Assembly: GCA_011526045.1 (NCBI GenBank)
Contig: WYBE01000043.1
Span: 1-51,153 of the forward strand
Direction: 5' to 3'
DNA length: 51,153 nt
DNA from: Nevskiales bacterium
GTDB lineage: Bacteria; Pseudomonadota; Gammaproteobacteria; Steroidobacterales; GCA-2729495
Part shown: positions 41,819 through 51,019 of the stretch, in pieces
Numbering within the stretch: the first letter of the stretch is position 1
Layout: every line of letters begins with the position of its first letter
Notes under the pieces: model-generated
The model's input: the letters and a program-made list of their open reading frames with translations, nothing else
Databases searched by the model: none
Told to the model about the DNA's origin: nothing
Program-made: the position numbers and the translations under genes

Positions 41819-42044
41819 CTGGATCCCCTGCGGCCGGCCGCGTGGCGCTGCGCCCGGACGCGGCCGTGGGCATCATGTCATAGATCCATGACCACTGGCA
41901 CGGGCGGCGAGGCGCGGGTTGCGCTGTGGTCATCGTGCCCGGCGGCTGCCGCGCGATGCCGGCGTGTCGTGAAGTGCTGCCCGTGATCCTGCGATTCGCA
42001 CAGCCGGCGACGCCGGCTTTCAGCGGTGCTGGCTGGCCGTTGCG

Positions 42045-42671
42045 TCAGCGTCTTTGCGCGCGCATGTGCCGGTGGACGAACACGTAGTAGATGACGCCGA
42101 GAACGCCGAGCACCCCGCCGACCCACACGGTGACCCGGTGCAATTCGCCGTTGAGCAGTTCCTGGTCCTGGCCGGCGGTGACACCGAGCCACACGAGCAC
42201 CGAGCACCAGATCGCCGAGCCGGCGAGGGTCGCAATCGAGTAATACCAGAAGTTCATCCGCACGATTCCGGCAGGGATGCCGATCAGGTGACGGATCACG
42301 GGCAGCAACCGGGAGATGAATATGCCCACCGTGCCGTAGTGGTTGGCCCAGGCTTCGGCGCCGGCGATTTTCGCCGGTGGCACGAGGAGGTAGCGGCCGT
42401 AGCGTATCAGCAGGGGCCGGCCGATCAGGCGCGAGCCCCAGTACATCACCGTTGCGCCGATCCAGGAGCCGAGGGTGCCGGCCAGCACGATTCCGGCAAG
42501 CGTCATGCCGCCGCGGGTATTGGCGAGGTGCGCTGCCGGCGGAATGACGACTTCGCTCGGCAGCGGAATGATGGAGCTCTCCATGGCCATCAGCAGGACG
42601 ATCAGGCCGTAGCCGCCTTCCTCCAGCGCAGACATGTACCAGGTGAGGAATTGCTGCAGCAAATCGTGCAT
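42045..42671 (-). CDS. DedA-family membrane protein
   Basis: 208 residues with the DedA/SNARE-associated pattern: LIVLLMAMESSIIPLPSEVV, then a GTLGSWIGATVMYWGSRLIG stretch, then GIFISRLLPVIRHLIGIPAG with the conserved Arg residues, and a C-terminal helix pair. About five to six membrane segments. DedA proteins are inner-membrane lipid scramblases or flippases needed for envelope homeostasis. ATG at 42671. It lies 59 bases downstream of the SIMPL gene on the same strand. Confidence 0.93.
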   Translation of the reverse strand: MHDLLQQFLTWYMSALEEGGYGLIVLLMAMESSIIPLPSEVVIPPAAHLANTRGGMTLAGIVLAGTLGSWIGATVMYWGSRLIGRPLLIRYGRYLLVPPAKIAGAEAWANHYGTVGIFISRLLPVIRHLIGIPAGIVRMNFWYYSIATLAGSAIWCSVLVWLGVTAGQDQELLNGELHRVTVWVGGVLGVLGVIYYVFVHRHMRAQRR

Positions 42672-42730
42672 GTGTCACCAGCGGTCGGCGAATAGTCGAT
42701 GGGTCGCTGGCCGGCAGGGCCTGCGCGCGT

Positions 42731-43465
42731 TCAGTGCTCCAGGCGGTACTCGACCGTCGCGACGACCCGCACCGTCTTGTCGATCTGGTTGCCCTCGCTC
42801 ATGCCCGGGGCCTGGTCGCGCGGCAGAATCTCGAACACGCCCTGGTTCGCGCGCCGGATTCCGCCGAGCGCGCTGCCCGAATCCTTGGCGAACTGCTCGG
42901 CGGCCTCGCGGGCGCGGGCGGTGGCGTCGGCGATCATCGCGGGCTTGAGTTCGTTCAGGCCGGTGAAGACATAGGTCGGGCCGCCCCCGCCGTACTGCTC
43001 CCCGGACGACAGCACTACGCCGGCTGCCACCAGTTCACTGACCTTCTCGGCGGCGGCGCGCACTTTTTCGGGCTCCGTCGAGCGCACGATCAGGGTCTGG
43101 GTGATGACGAAGCGGCTGCCGCGGGTGTCGCCGCCGTACTGGTTGGCGTGCGCATCGCTGACGGAAAACGCCTCGGCCCTGGCGGCGCCCTCACCGAGCC
43201 CCTGGCGCTGCAGAAAGCCATTGATCTCCCCGATGCTGCGCTGGAGGCGTGCCTGCGCAGCGGCGAGATCGTCGTCCGCCGCCGTGACGCGCAGCGGCCA
43301 GATCGCGATGTTGGCCCGGGCGTCGCGTTCGGAAATTCCCTTGACGGTCACCGCGCGGTCGGTTGTGCGTGCCTTGATGAAGCCGCTGCCGGTGAACCAG
43401 CCTGCCATGGCGATGCCCAGGGCCAGCACCACGGCCGACGGCAGGTTACTGCCTGGTGTCGCCAT
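42731..43465 (-). CDS. SIMPL-domain (DUF541) periplasmic protein
   Basis: 244 residues. An N-terminal helix (AVVLALGIAMAGWFTGSGFI) anchors or exports the protein. The rest is the SIMPL/DUF541 domain: RAVTVKGISERDARANIAIW, GEINGFLQRQGLGEGAARAE, ELKPAMIADATARAREAAEQ, then AKDSGSALGGIRRANQG. This includes the conserved ARARAAAE-type helix. Members include oxidative-stress-related proteins such as YggE. ATG at 43465, four bases before the stop of the NHL-like gene upstream, suggesting coupling. Confidence 0.9.
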   Translation of the reverse strand: MATPGSNLPSAVVLALGIAMAGWFTGSGFIKARTTDRAVTVKGISERDARANIAIWPLRVTAADDDLAAAQARLQRSIGEINGFLQRQGLGEGAARAEAFSVSDAHANQYGGDTRGSRFVITQTLIVRSTEPEKVRAAAEKVSELVAAGVVLSSGEQYGGGGPTYVFTGLNELKPAMIADATARAREAAEQFAKDSGSALGGIRRANQGVFEILPRDQAPGMSEGNQIDKTVRVVATVEYRLEH

Positions 43466-43468
43466 GAT

Positions 43469-44395
43469 TCATTCCTCGCGGGGCGGTGCGCGCCGCCTCA
43501 GCTTCAGTATCGTGCGATCGCCGGCGGCGCTGATGACGATGAGGCCCGCCGGCGTCGCCGCGACGTCGGTAACCGCATGGAGGTCTGCGTTGTCCTGCGG
43601 GGTCGCGGGTCCAATGGGCAGGTGGTCGGCCAGGACCTCGACGGCGCCGGTGCGCGGATCGACGGCGACCAGCCGGCGCGCGCCGACTTCGGCGACGGCG
43701 AGTCGGCCGTCGCTGAGCACTGCGATGCCTTCGGGCTGTTCCAGTCCCGTGGCGATCGCACGCTGTTCCGGATGACCGAGATTGACAAGGGTCACCCGTC
43801 CGCTGCCCGCTTCGGTGACGTAGCCGTGGGTCGCATCGACCACGACCAGGCCCGTGGGGCCATCGAGCCCGTCGGCAACGAGGCGTGGCCGGGATTCCTC
43901 GCTCGGCCCGAGGCGCAGGATGCGGCCCGTGCCATGTTCGGCGACCAGCACGATGCCGCCCGGCAGGAGGCGCGTGCCGAGCGGCTGACGCAGTCCGGAG
44001 ACGTTGAGGACGACGGCGCCCGCCGCGTCGATCGTGCGCACCGACCCTGAAAGGCTGCTCGAGAAGGCGAGCCCGGCGCGGCCGGCGTCGATCATGGTCG
44101 GCGCGATCGAATCACCATGGGTCGGCAACGGTGCGGCCGCGCCCGTCTGCGCGTCGACGGTCCATACGCAGGAACGGGCGGCGACCAGGATCACGTCGCG
44201 GCCTTCGCTGTGCACCACCGCAAGGCCGCCGGGAACGCCGCCGCTTAACGCTGTCTGCGACGCAGGTGCGGCGCTGTCCGCACAGTCCGCCGGCAGCGAC
44301 GGCAACAGCGCATCGGCCTGCCAGGGCGTCAGCTCCGGCGTCGACGCGCAGCCGCCCAACAGGACCAGGACCGGCAGGCCGGCCAGTATTCGCAT
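43469..44395 (-). CDS. NHL/SMP-30-like beta-propeller lipoprotein
   Basis: 308 residues. MRILAGLPVLVLLGGCAS is a lipoprotein leader with Cys at about residue 16; GGAG lies upstream of the ATG at 44395. The rest is built from repeated propeller blades such as GGLAVVHSEGRDVILVAARS, RQPLGTRLLPGGIVLVAEHG, GPTGLVVVDATHGYVTEAGS and QPEGIAVLSDGRLAVAEVGA, as in NHL or SMP-30-type repeats. It probably binds a ligand or a partner at the outer membrane or in the periplasm. It is coupled to the SIMPL gene downstream. Confidence 0.75.
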   Translation of the reverse strand: MRILAGLPVLVLLGGCASTPELTPWQADALLPSLPADCADSAAPASQTALSGGVPGGLAVVHSEGRDVILVAARSCVWTVDAQTGAAAPLPTHGDSIAPTMIDAGRAGLAFSSSLSGSVRTIDAAGAVVLNVSGLRQPLGTRLLPGGIVLVAEHGTGRILRLGPSEESRPRLVADGLDGPTGLVVVDATHGYVTEAGSGRVTLVNLGHPEQRAIATGLEQPEGIAVLSDGRLAVAEVGARRLVAVDPRTGAVEVLADHLPIGPATPQDNADLHAVTDVAATPAGLIVISAAGDRTILKLRRRAPPREE

Positions 44396-44426
44396 GCACG
44401 CCACTCCGTGTCGCTCAGGCAGAGTC

Positions 44427-46118
44427 TCAGCCGCCAGGTCGCGTGCGCCGGCGCAGGCCGGCGATCGCGAGTGCGACGAGCGTAGCAGCGCCGAGAGCGC
44501 CACCGCCACCACCGCCGCTACTGCCACCGCTAGAGGCGGGTGGCTCCGGGTTGCCGATGGTAACGGAAAACTGCGCGGCATCGTTGGCGGGGCTTTCGTC
44601 GTTGGCCGCAGCAGCCCGCGCCGTGACGGTGTAGCGCTGGGCTGCGTCGCTGCGTACTGCCATGCGGACCAGCCAGCTTGCCCCGGCGCCGAGGAGGCTG
44701 AGATCGCAGCGCAGGCCGTCGGCCTGTGCCGCGCAGTTGCCCGGAGCTGCCGTGCTCGAGGCCACCGTGAGCGCAGCGGGGAGCGCGATGGTCAGCACCA
44801 CGTTGGTGGCGTCCTGTGCGCCGAGATTCTGCACCGTCAGTTCGATGTCGGTGGGCTGGCCCAGCGGTCCCGTGACTCCGCTCGGGGCAAGCAGCGCCAC
44901 ATCGAGGCTTGCAATCGTGGTCAGGCAGGAGAGCCGGTCGATCCTGGCGCGCATGCGATCGACGCTGCAGGTCGAGAAGGTCGCCGCCGTCGAGCCGGAG
45001 GAAATCTGCGGCGCCATCAGGAAGGTCTTGGCGGTCGACTCGCAGGATGATCCGGCCTCGCCGTCGTGCTGCGCATTGAAGTTGTGGCCGATCTCGTGTG
45101 CCGCCACCAGCGCGTGCATGCTGACGGGTAATTGATAGCTGGAGCTCAGCGCGGCGCCCTCGCGGGTCAGGCAGGCAGCGCCGAGCCAGGCGATGCCGGC
45201 GAGGTCTCCGTCGAGGTGCTTCTCCGTGAACAGGTGGGTCAGCCCGAAGTCACGATACTGTCCCGATTGCACGCGGTAGTCGGAAAGCTGGTTGAGCAGC
45301 GTGTTGGCGGTCGTGGACTTGAACGGGTAGGGCTCCGCGGTGGAGCGGAAGATCTCGGGCGCGCCGACGTCGAAGTCGATGCCCACCTGTTCCCGGAAAA
45401 TGCCATCGACGATGTTCAGCCGCGCCATGATCTCGCTGTCGGCATCGGCGCCGTAACGACTGGCGAACTCGGCATCGGCGACCGGGATGAGCGCGATCTG
45501 GCGCAGCGTACCCGTGGTCGCCGCGGCCGTTGGTGGCACGGCCAGTTCTCCGCTGATGGCAGCGACTGCCGCGGCGGCCGAGACCATGCCCTCCGGCGGG
45601 TCCAGTCCGCAGGCGAGCGCGCCCGCGTCCAGCTGCAGGTCGGCGAGGCGATACACGAGATTGTGTCCGTCCGGCAGGGGGGCGGCCGGGTCCATGAACT
45701 CGACCAGGCCCGCTGCCGGCTCGATACCGTAGAGTTCCTTGCCGTCGCTGAAGAGGCCGATGAGGTCGTCGCCGCGCCGGGTGATGCGCGCCCAGGAGCC
45801 CGGTGTGGCCGTCAGTGTGCCGGCCTGGGCCGGTGATCCGCCGGCGGCCTGGTCCAGGCGAGGGTTCGATTGCAGATCGAATTCGAATGCCCGCCCGAAG
45901 GCGTGAAAACGCATCCGGCTGTGAGCCGGCCGGTCCGGGTCCGGCGCGCGAACTCGCGCGTCCTGCGTCCATGTGGCCGCGAGCGGCTCCGCATAGAGCA
46001 GCCTGGCCGGAGGGCCTGCTGCCTGCGCCGGTTGCATCCATGCCGCCAGCAAAAACCAGACTGTCGCACCCAGCGTGCGCGCGCTGCCACACACCCGTGC
46101 CCGATGTGCTTTGCCCAA
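44427..46118 (-). CDS. Secreted M12B-like zinc metalloprotease with GlyGly-CTERM-type tail
   Basis: 563 residues. Signal peptide about 1-33 (TVWFLLAAWMQPAQA). After a propeptide-like region, the catalytic domain has the extended zinc motif at 341-352: HEIGHNFNAQHD, as in reprolysin/adamalysin-type metzincins, followed by a Met-containing turn (FLMAPQISSG). Residues about 405-520 resemble a DUF11-type beta domain (IELTVQNLGAQDATNVVLTI). The C-terminus has Ser/Gly-rich linker, a hydrophobic helix (LGAATLVALAIAGL) and RRR, the pattern of GlyGly-CTERM tails processed by rhombosortase; that enzyme is not in the window. TTG at 46118 has GGGAG upstream. Confidence 0.85.
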   Translation of the reverse strand: MGKAHRARVCGSARTLGATVWFLLAAWMQPAQAAGPPARLLYAEPLAATWTQDARVRAPDPDRPAHSRMRFHAFGRAFEFDLQSNPRLDQAAGGSPAQAGTLTATPGSWARITRRGDDLIGLFSDGKELYGIEPAAGLVEFMDPAAPLPDGHNLVYRLADLQLDAGALACGLDPPEGMVSAAAAVAAISGELAVPPTAAATTGTLRQIALIPVADAEFASRYGADADSEIMARLNIVDGIFREQVGIDFDVGAPEIFRSTAEPYPFKSTTANTLLNQLSDYRVQSGQYRDFGLTHLFTEKHLDGDLAGIAWLGAACLTREGAALSSSYQLPVSMHALVAAHEIGHNFNAQHDGEAGSSCESTAKTFLMAPQISSGSTAATFSTCSVDRMRARIDRLSCLTTIASLDVALLAPSGVTGPLGQPTDIELTVQNLGAQDATNVVLTIALPAALTVASSTAAPGNCAAQADGLRCDLSLLGAGASWLVRMAVRSDAAQRYTVTARAAAANDESPANDAAQFSVTIGNPEPPASSGGSSGGGGGGALGAATLVALAIAGLRRRTRPGG

Positions 46119-46190
46119 CCGCTACTCCCATGCGGCCCTTGCGGGACCGTCCTGGACCCAACGCCGCAGATCATAGCCTACACGGCAAAA

Positions 46191-47201
46191 TCACCTGAGA
46201 CGTGGTAGCAGTTCCTTGCCAATTATGTGCAACGCCTGCTCGGGCTCGTCGTGCAGGCGCAAAGCGTTCTCGGTCATGCCGGCGGCAGCGAATGTCCTGA
46301 TGCGTTCGGCGTGGCGGTCGAGATCGCTCAGGTCGCCGGCGAGGCTCAGGCCCTCGACCAGTTTCGCGCAGATCTCCGGCGGTACGCCCCTGATGTCGCC
46401 GCTGCGCGTGCGGAATGCAGTGAGGAATGCGTCACGTTTCTCATGCACGATCCGTGCTTCGTCGGCGTCGAGGAACGGCGTGTACCAGGCCGGCTCCAGC
46501 CAGCCGCGGATCATCAGTTCGCGACGCGCCTCGCGGAAGGACGCTTCGCGGTCCTTCTTGACGTGGAAGGCGCAGAAGTTATTGACCCGAAACGCGCCCG
46601 CGTCGCGGCCGTGCTTTGCCAGGCCGTCCCGGACCGAAGCCATGGTTTTCGGCAGCATCGGCAGGGTCATATCGCTCAGCATGGTGCCGTCGGCGAACTG
46701 CGTGGCCATGTCGAGCATGTTCGGCCCGGTCGCGCCGGCATAGATGATCGGCGCGGGGCCCTTCACCCAGGTCGACCTGAAGTAGCGGGCGCTGTGGACC
46801 TCACCTTTCCAGCTCACGACCTCGCCCTGCACGGCGCGTTTCACCATGGCGATGGCCTCACCGCAGCCGACGACGCGCTTGCCGAGCTTGACGGCAAGCA
46901 CTCCCGGCCACTCGCCGCCACCGCCGATGACGACCATGCCGCGCCCGCTGGAATACTCGTTCAGGGTCGCGACCGAGTTGGCGATCTTGAGCGGGTGCAT
47001 CTCGTAGGGACTGATGACCACCGCGCCGAGCCGGATCGTCCGGGTCGCTGCGGCGGCCGGCATCAGGCACATGAATGCGTCGCGGGCGTTGGAGTAGTTC
47101 TGGGTCCACAGGCCGCGGATGCCGTACTTCTCCGCGAGCTGCGCGAGCTCGGCGACCTGGGCGGGCGTGGCGTCGGCCTCCAGAATGACGTCGATCTGCA
47201 T
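46191..47201 (-). CDS. LLM-class flavin-dependent oxidoreductase
   Basis: 336 residues of the bacterial luciferase-like monooxygenase fold, F420- or FMN-dependent: AQLAEKYGIRGLWTQNYSNA near the N-terminus, the conserved IRLGAVVISPYEMHPLKIAN, then GRGMVVIGGGGEWPGVLAVK and APIIYAGATGPNMLDMATQF. ATG at 47201 is chosen by the domain start, with GGAGA upstream. It is the first gene of the minus-strand run and diverges from bioF. The substrate is unknown. Confidence 0.88.
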   Translation of the reverse strand: MQIDVILEADATPAQVAELAQLAEKYGIRGLWTQNYSNARDAFMCLMPAAAATRTIRLGAVVISPYEMHPLKIANSVATLNEYSSGRGMVVIGGGGEWPGVLAVKLGKRVVGCGEAIAMVKRAVQGEVVSWKGEVHSARYFRSTWVKGPAPIIYAGATGPNMLDMATQFADGTMLSDMTLPMLPKTMASVRDGLAKHGRDAGAFRVNNFCAFHVKKDREASFREARRELMIRGWLEPAWYTPFLDADEARIVHEKRDAFLTAFRTRSGDIRGVPPEICAKLVEGLSLAGDLSDLDRHAERIRTFAAAGMTENALRLHDEPEQALHIIGKELLPRLR

Positions 47202-47408
47202 GGTCGTCTCTCCGGGAAGGAACATCCGGCCTGCGAATCTAGCACGCGCCCGCGCCGGCCCCGCTGCGCGGTGCCTGCGAGTTGTACCTACGGAGAAGCG
47301 CTGCCGCAGGCTCTGCACGCCTGCTGCACGAGCCCGCCATCCGGCACGTCCCCGCCGGGCGGCGAAGAATCTACACTATGCGCCGGAACCAACGCAGCAG
47401 GAGGTCAG

Positions 47409-48593
47409 GTGGCGCGCCCGCGCAACATCGGCGATCAGCTCGCGGCACTCAGGAGCCGCAACCTGTACCGGCGCCGCCGCGTGCTCGACGGCGCGCAGGG
47501 GCGCGAAGTCGTGATCGATGGCTGCCGCCTGCTCAATTTCTGCAGCAACGATTACCTCGGGCTGGCCGCGGATCCGCGCCTTGCCTCCAGCTTTGCGCAG
47601 GCAGCCGCGCGCTGGGGTGTCGGAGCGGGAGCGTCGCACCTCGTCTGCGGCCATACGCGTGCACACCATGAACTCGAGGAGGCGCTTGCGCGCTTCACCG
47701 GGCGGCCGCGTGCGCTGCTGTTCTCAACCGGCTACGCGGCGAACATGGGCGCGATCGCTGCGCTGCTCGGCCCCGGCGACCGGGTGCTCGAAGACCGGCT
47801 CAACCATGCTTCGCTGCTCGACGGTGGCTGGCTCAGCCGCGCGCAGTTCGCCTGGTACCGGCATGGCGACATGGCCGATCTCGCAGCGAAGCTCGGCCCC
47901 GGCGGCGACGTCGGCGGCGGGCGCGCACTGGTCGTGAGCGACGGCACCTTCAGCATGGACGGCGACCGCTGCCCGCTGCCGGAGTTGATGGCCGTGGCGC
48001 GCGAGCACGGCGCCTGGGTCATGATCGACGATGCGCACGGTATCGGGGTTCACGGCCGCGGCGGCCGCGGGCTCGTCGATGCACAGTGCGTTGGCACGGC
48101 CGATGTGCAGGTGCTGGTTGGGACTCTCGGCAAGGCCTTCGGCACTGCCGGAGCCTTCGTCGCAGGGGAGGACGAGCTGATCGAACTGCTGATCCAGCGG
48201 GCGCGACCCTACATCTATACGACTGCGATGCCCGCAGCGCTCGCGGTTGCGACGCTGACGAGCCTCGCTATCGTCGAGGCGGAGGAGTGGCGGCGCGGGC
48301 GGCTGCGCGAACTCGTCGGCCGCTTCCGCGCCGGGCTCGGTGAGCTTGGACTCGACTGCCCGGCCTCGGAGGCACCGATCCAGCCCATCGTGGTCGGCGA
48401 TCCCGCGCGCGCCGTCAGGCTCAGCGCTGCTCTGGAGGAGGCCGGGATGCTGGTCACGGCGATCCGTCCGCCGACGGTTCCGGCGGGCACCGCGCGGCTG
48501 CGCGTCACCTTCACCGCGGCGCATCTGCCGGGCGATGTCGATCGCCTCGTGGAGACGCTGGGCCACGCCTTGCGTGCCTGCGCGCCGGCCTGA
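47409..48593 (+). CDS. bioF: 8-amino-7-oxononanoate synthase
   Basis: 394 residues of the PLP-dependent alpha-oxoamine synthase family: LNFCSNDYLGLAADPRL, GVGAGASHLVCGHTRAHHEL, VMIDDAHGIGVHG, and the PLP lysine K242 in VGTLGKAFGTAGAF. It condenses pimeloyl-ACP/CoA with alanine in biotin synthesis. GTG at 47409 is used, because AGGAGG lies just upstream and the conserved domain begins there; the long frame before it is not coding. The next gene bioD begins six bases after its stop. A search of the 207-base gap before it found no clear BirA- or BioR-type operator. Confidence 0.95.
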   Translation: MARPRNIGDQLAALRSRNLYRRRRVLDGAQGREVVIDGCRLLNFCSNDYLGLAADPRLASSFAQAAARWGVGAGASHLVCGHTRAHHELEEALARFTGRPRALLFSTGYAANMGAIAALLGPGDRVLEDRLNHASLLDGGWLSRAQFAWYRHGDMADLAAKLGPGGDVGGGRALVVSDGTFSMDGDRCPLPELMAVAREHGAWVMIDDAHGIGVHGRGGRGLVDAQCVGTADVQVLVGTLGKAFGTAGAFVAGEDELIELLIQRARPYIYTTAMPAALAVATLTSLAIVEAEEWRRGRLRELVGRFRAGLGELGLDCPASEAPIQPIVVGDPARAVRLSAALEEAGMLVTAIRPPTVPAGTARLRVTFTAAHLPGDVDRLVETLGHALRACAPA

Positions 48594-48598
48594 CGCCG

Positions 48599-49294
48599 AT
48601 GGCTGCATTCTTCGTCACCGGCACCGATACCGGCGTGGGCAAGACGCTGATCACCGCCGCGTTGCTGCGTGCCGCCGGTGAGGCGGGCCGGCGCACGATC
48701 GGCATCAAGCCACTCGCTGCCGGCACCGAGCGCGGGGCGGGTGGTGAGGTCAATGCCGACGCGCTGCTGCTGCAGTCCTGCGCCAGCGTGCGGCTCGACT
48801 ACCCGCAGGTGAACCCGGTGGCTCTGCGCCTGGCGATGGCACCGCATCTCGCGGCCGCCGCGGACGGCGTGCGCCTGGAGGCCGCGCCGCTGGTACGCCA
48901 TTGCGTCGAGGTCAGCCGGACCGCGCACGATCTGCTGCTCGTCGAGGGAGCCGGGGGGTGGCTCGTGCCGCTCAACGAGCGCGAGACCATGGCCGACGTT
49001 GCCGCGGCCCTGGGCTGGGGCGTGATCCTCGTGGTCGGCATGCGCCTCGGTGCCCTGAACCATGCGCTGCTCACCGCTGCCGCGATCCGTGCCCGCGGAC
49101 TGGCGCTGGCCGGCTGGGTCGCCAACAGCGCGTGGCCGGAAATGCCGGGGCTCGATGCGAACGTCGCGACGCTCGACGAGCGCCTCGCTACGCCGCGGCT
49201 CGCGTCGCTGCCCTGGCTCGGCGCCGCAGCTCAGCCGGACGACATGACCCGGTACATCGACCTGGCGCACCTGGCGGGCATGTCGCAGGCCTGA
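48599..49294 (+). CDS. bioD: Dethiobiotin synthetase
   Basis: 231 residues. The ATP-binding P-loop is FVTGTDTGVGKTLITAALL at the N-terminus, followed by KPLAAGTE and the LLLVEGAGGWLVPLNE motif used for diaminopelargonate and Mg binding. It closes the ureido ring of dethiobiotin with CO2 and ATP. ATG at 48599. Three bases separate its stop from bioA, so the trio is one operon. Confidence 0.95.
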   Translation: MAAFFVTGTDTGVGKTLITAALLRAAGEAGRRTIGIKPLAAGTERGAGGEVNADALLLQSCASVRLDYPQVNPVALRLAMAPHLAAAADGVRLEAAPLVRHCVEVSRTAHDLLLVEGAGGWLVPLNERETMADVAAALGWGVILVVGMRLGALNHALLTAAAIRARGLALAGWVANSAWPEMPGLDANVATLDERLATPRLASLPWLGAAAQPDDMTRYIDLAHLAGMSQA

Positions 49295-49297
49295 TCC

Positions 49298-50563
49298 ATG
49301 CTCGAATTCGACTGCCGCCACCTCTGGCACCCGTATGCGTCCATGACCGATCCGCCGCCGGCGTACCCGGTGGCGTCGGCGTCGGGCTGCCGCCTCCGGC
49401 TTGCGGATGGGCGCGAGCTGGTGGATGGCATGTCGTCCTGGTGGTGTGCGATCCACGGCTACAACCATCCGCAGCTCAATGACGCGCTGACCGCGCAACT
49501 CGGGCAGATGGCCCACGTGATGTTCGGCGGGCTGACCCACGAGCCGGCGGTGGCACTTGCCCGCCGGTTGCTGCGCATCGTGCCGGGACCGCTCGAGCAC
49601 GTATTTCTGTGCGACTCGGGTTCGGTCGCCGTGGAAGTCGCGATCAAGATGGCGCTGCAATTCTGGTCCGCCACGGGCCGCGCGCGAAAGTCACGGCTGT
49701 TGACCATCCGCGGCGGGTACCACGGCGATACGTTCGGGGCCATGGCCGTGTGCGATCCGGTCAACGGGATGCACGAGCGTTTCATGGGCGTGCTCGCGCG
49801 GCATTTCTTTGCCGAACGGCCGCGCAGCCGCTTCGGCGAACCGTTGTGCGCGGGCGATATCGACAGCTTCGAAGCGCTGCTCGTCCGTCACCACGACGAG
49901 ATCGCGGCCGTGATTCTCGAGCCGATCGTGCAGGGTGCCGGCGGCATGTGGTTTTACTCGGCGGGCTTTCTCGCCGCGGTGGCAGAACTCTGCCGCCGCC
50001 ACGACGTGCTGCTGATCGCCGACGAGATCGCCACGGGATTCGGGCGTACCGGCCGCCTGTTTGCCTGCGAGCATGCGGGGGTGGAGCCCGACATTCTCTG
50101 TGTCGGCAAAGCGCTCACCGGCGGGTATCTCAGCATGGCCGCGACGCTTGCGACCGCGCGCGTGGCGCGCGGCATCTCGGCCGATGGCGGGGCGCTGATG
50201 CACGGACCGACCTTCATGGGCAATCCGCTCGCCGCCGCCGTTGCCTGTCGCAGCATCGACCTGCTCGAGGGCAGCCCGTGGCAGCAGCGTGTCTGCGCCA
50301 TCGAAGCGCAGCTCGAATTGGGGTTGCGGCCGCTCGCAGCGCATCCGGCGGTCGCCGAGGTGCGCGTGCTCGGCGCCATCGGCGTGGTCGAAACGCGCCG
50401 CCCGGTTCCGGTCGAGTTGGTGCAGGAGGCGTTCGTCGCAGCCGGTGCCTGGATTCGGCCCTTCGGCCGGCTGATCTACCTGATGCCGCCGTACGTGATT
50501 GCGCCGGAGGAGCTTGCGGTGCTGATTCGTGCCGTCGGGGCGGGGCTCGAGTGCATGACCTGA
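49298..50563 (+). CDS. bioA: Adenosylmethionine-8-amino-7-oxononanoate aminotransferase
   Basis: 421 residues of the class III PLP aminotransferases: FDCRHLWHPYASMTDPPPAY (typical BioA start), VDGMSSWWCAIHGYNHP, LCDSGSVAVEVAIKMALQFW, YHGDTFGAMAVCDP, DEIATGFGRTG, and the PLP lysine K271 in CVGKALTGGYLSMAATL. It transfers an amino group from S-adenosylmethionine to KAPA. ATG at 49298. The biotin operon here is bioF-bioD-bioA; bioB, bioC and bioH are not in the window. A run of eight T at 50648-50655 follows, without a strong hairpin. Confidence 0.96.
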   Translation: MLEFDCRHLWHPYASMTDPPPAYPVASASGCRLRLADGRELVDGMSSWWCAIHGYNHPQLNDALTAQLGQMAHVMFGGLTHEPAVALARRLLRIVPGPLEHVFLCDSGSVAVEVAIKMALQFWSATGRARKSRLLTIRGGYHGDTFGAMAVCDPVNGMHERFMGVLARHFFAERPRSRFGEPLCAGDIDSFEALLVRHHDEIAAVILEPIVQGAGGMWFYSAGFLAAVAELCRRHDVLLIADEIATGFGRTGRLFACEHAGVEPDILCVGKALTGGYLSMAATLATARVARGISADGGALMHGPTFMGNPLAAAVACRSIDLLEGSPWQQRVCAIEAQLELGLRPLAAHPAVAEVRVLGAIGVVETRRPVPVELVQEAFVAAGAWIRPFGRLIYLMPPYVIAPEELAVLIRAVGAGLECMT

Positions 50564-50655
50564 GCCGGGCGGTACGGGCCACTGGCACTGCGCCGGGCGG
50601 TACGACACAGCGACGGGCTACGGATCCGGACGACCTGCGAAGAGCCGTTTTTTTT

Positions 50656-50745
50656 GGTTCATCGCCGATCTGCGGGAATGCAGCGGATCGTCGGTGGATG
50701 ATGCTGTGGCGGTGGTTGCGGCCCCGGCGCGTGCCGGACTCTGCC
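50656..50745 (+). repeat. Dispersed intergenic repeat, partial copy C
   Basis: Begins just after the T8 run with GGTTCATCGCCGATCTGCGG and continues through GGAATGCAGCGG, GGTGGATGATGCTGTGG and GGCCCCGGCGCGTGCC, then diverges from copy A. The sequence from about 50746 to 51019 contains no supported gene. Confidence 0.7.
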
Positions 50746-51019
50746 CGTCTCTGGGCCTCGCCGCCGGCTGGCCCTGCGGGTGCCCTCGCAGGCGTGCTCG
50801 CTGCGGAGTGCGCGCCACTCGACATCCTTGGGTCTCGTGGGCGCGCAGCAGCGGCATCCCTGCCGCTGCCTCTGCGAGCTTGGCCTTGCTCGCTACGCCT
50901 GCTCGGCCAACCGGCTGATGGGCTCGGCCCGGAGACGGGCGGAGTCGCACCGCCCTGGCATCCGGATCCACGCCCCGCTCGTCGTGCGACACATCGCCCC
51001 TGGCGAGGCGGATGCAGCG

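Noticed and set aside
47202..47408. BirA or BioR operator before bioF
   Set aside because: No TTGT...ACAA-type or TTAT..ATAA-type inverted repeat could be found in this gap.
50648..50655. Rho-independent terminator after bioA
   Set aside because: Eight T residues are present, but the preceding bases do not form a convincing GC-rich hairpin.
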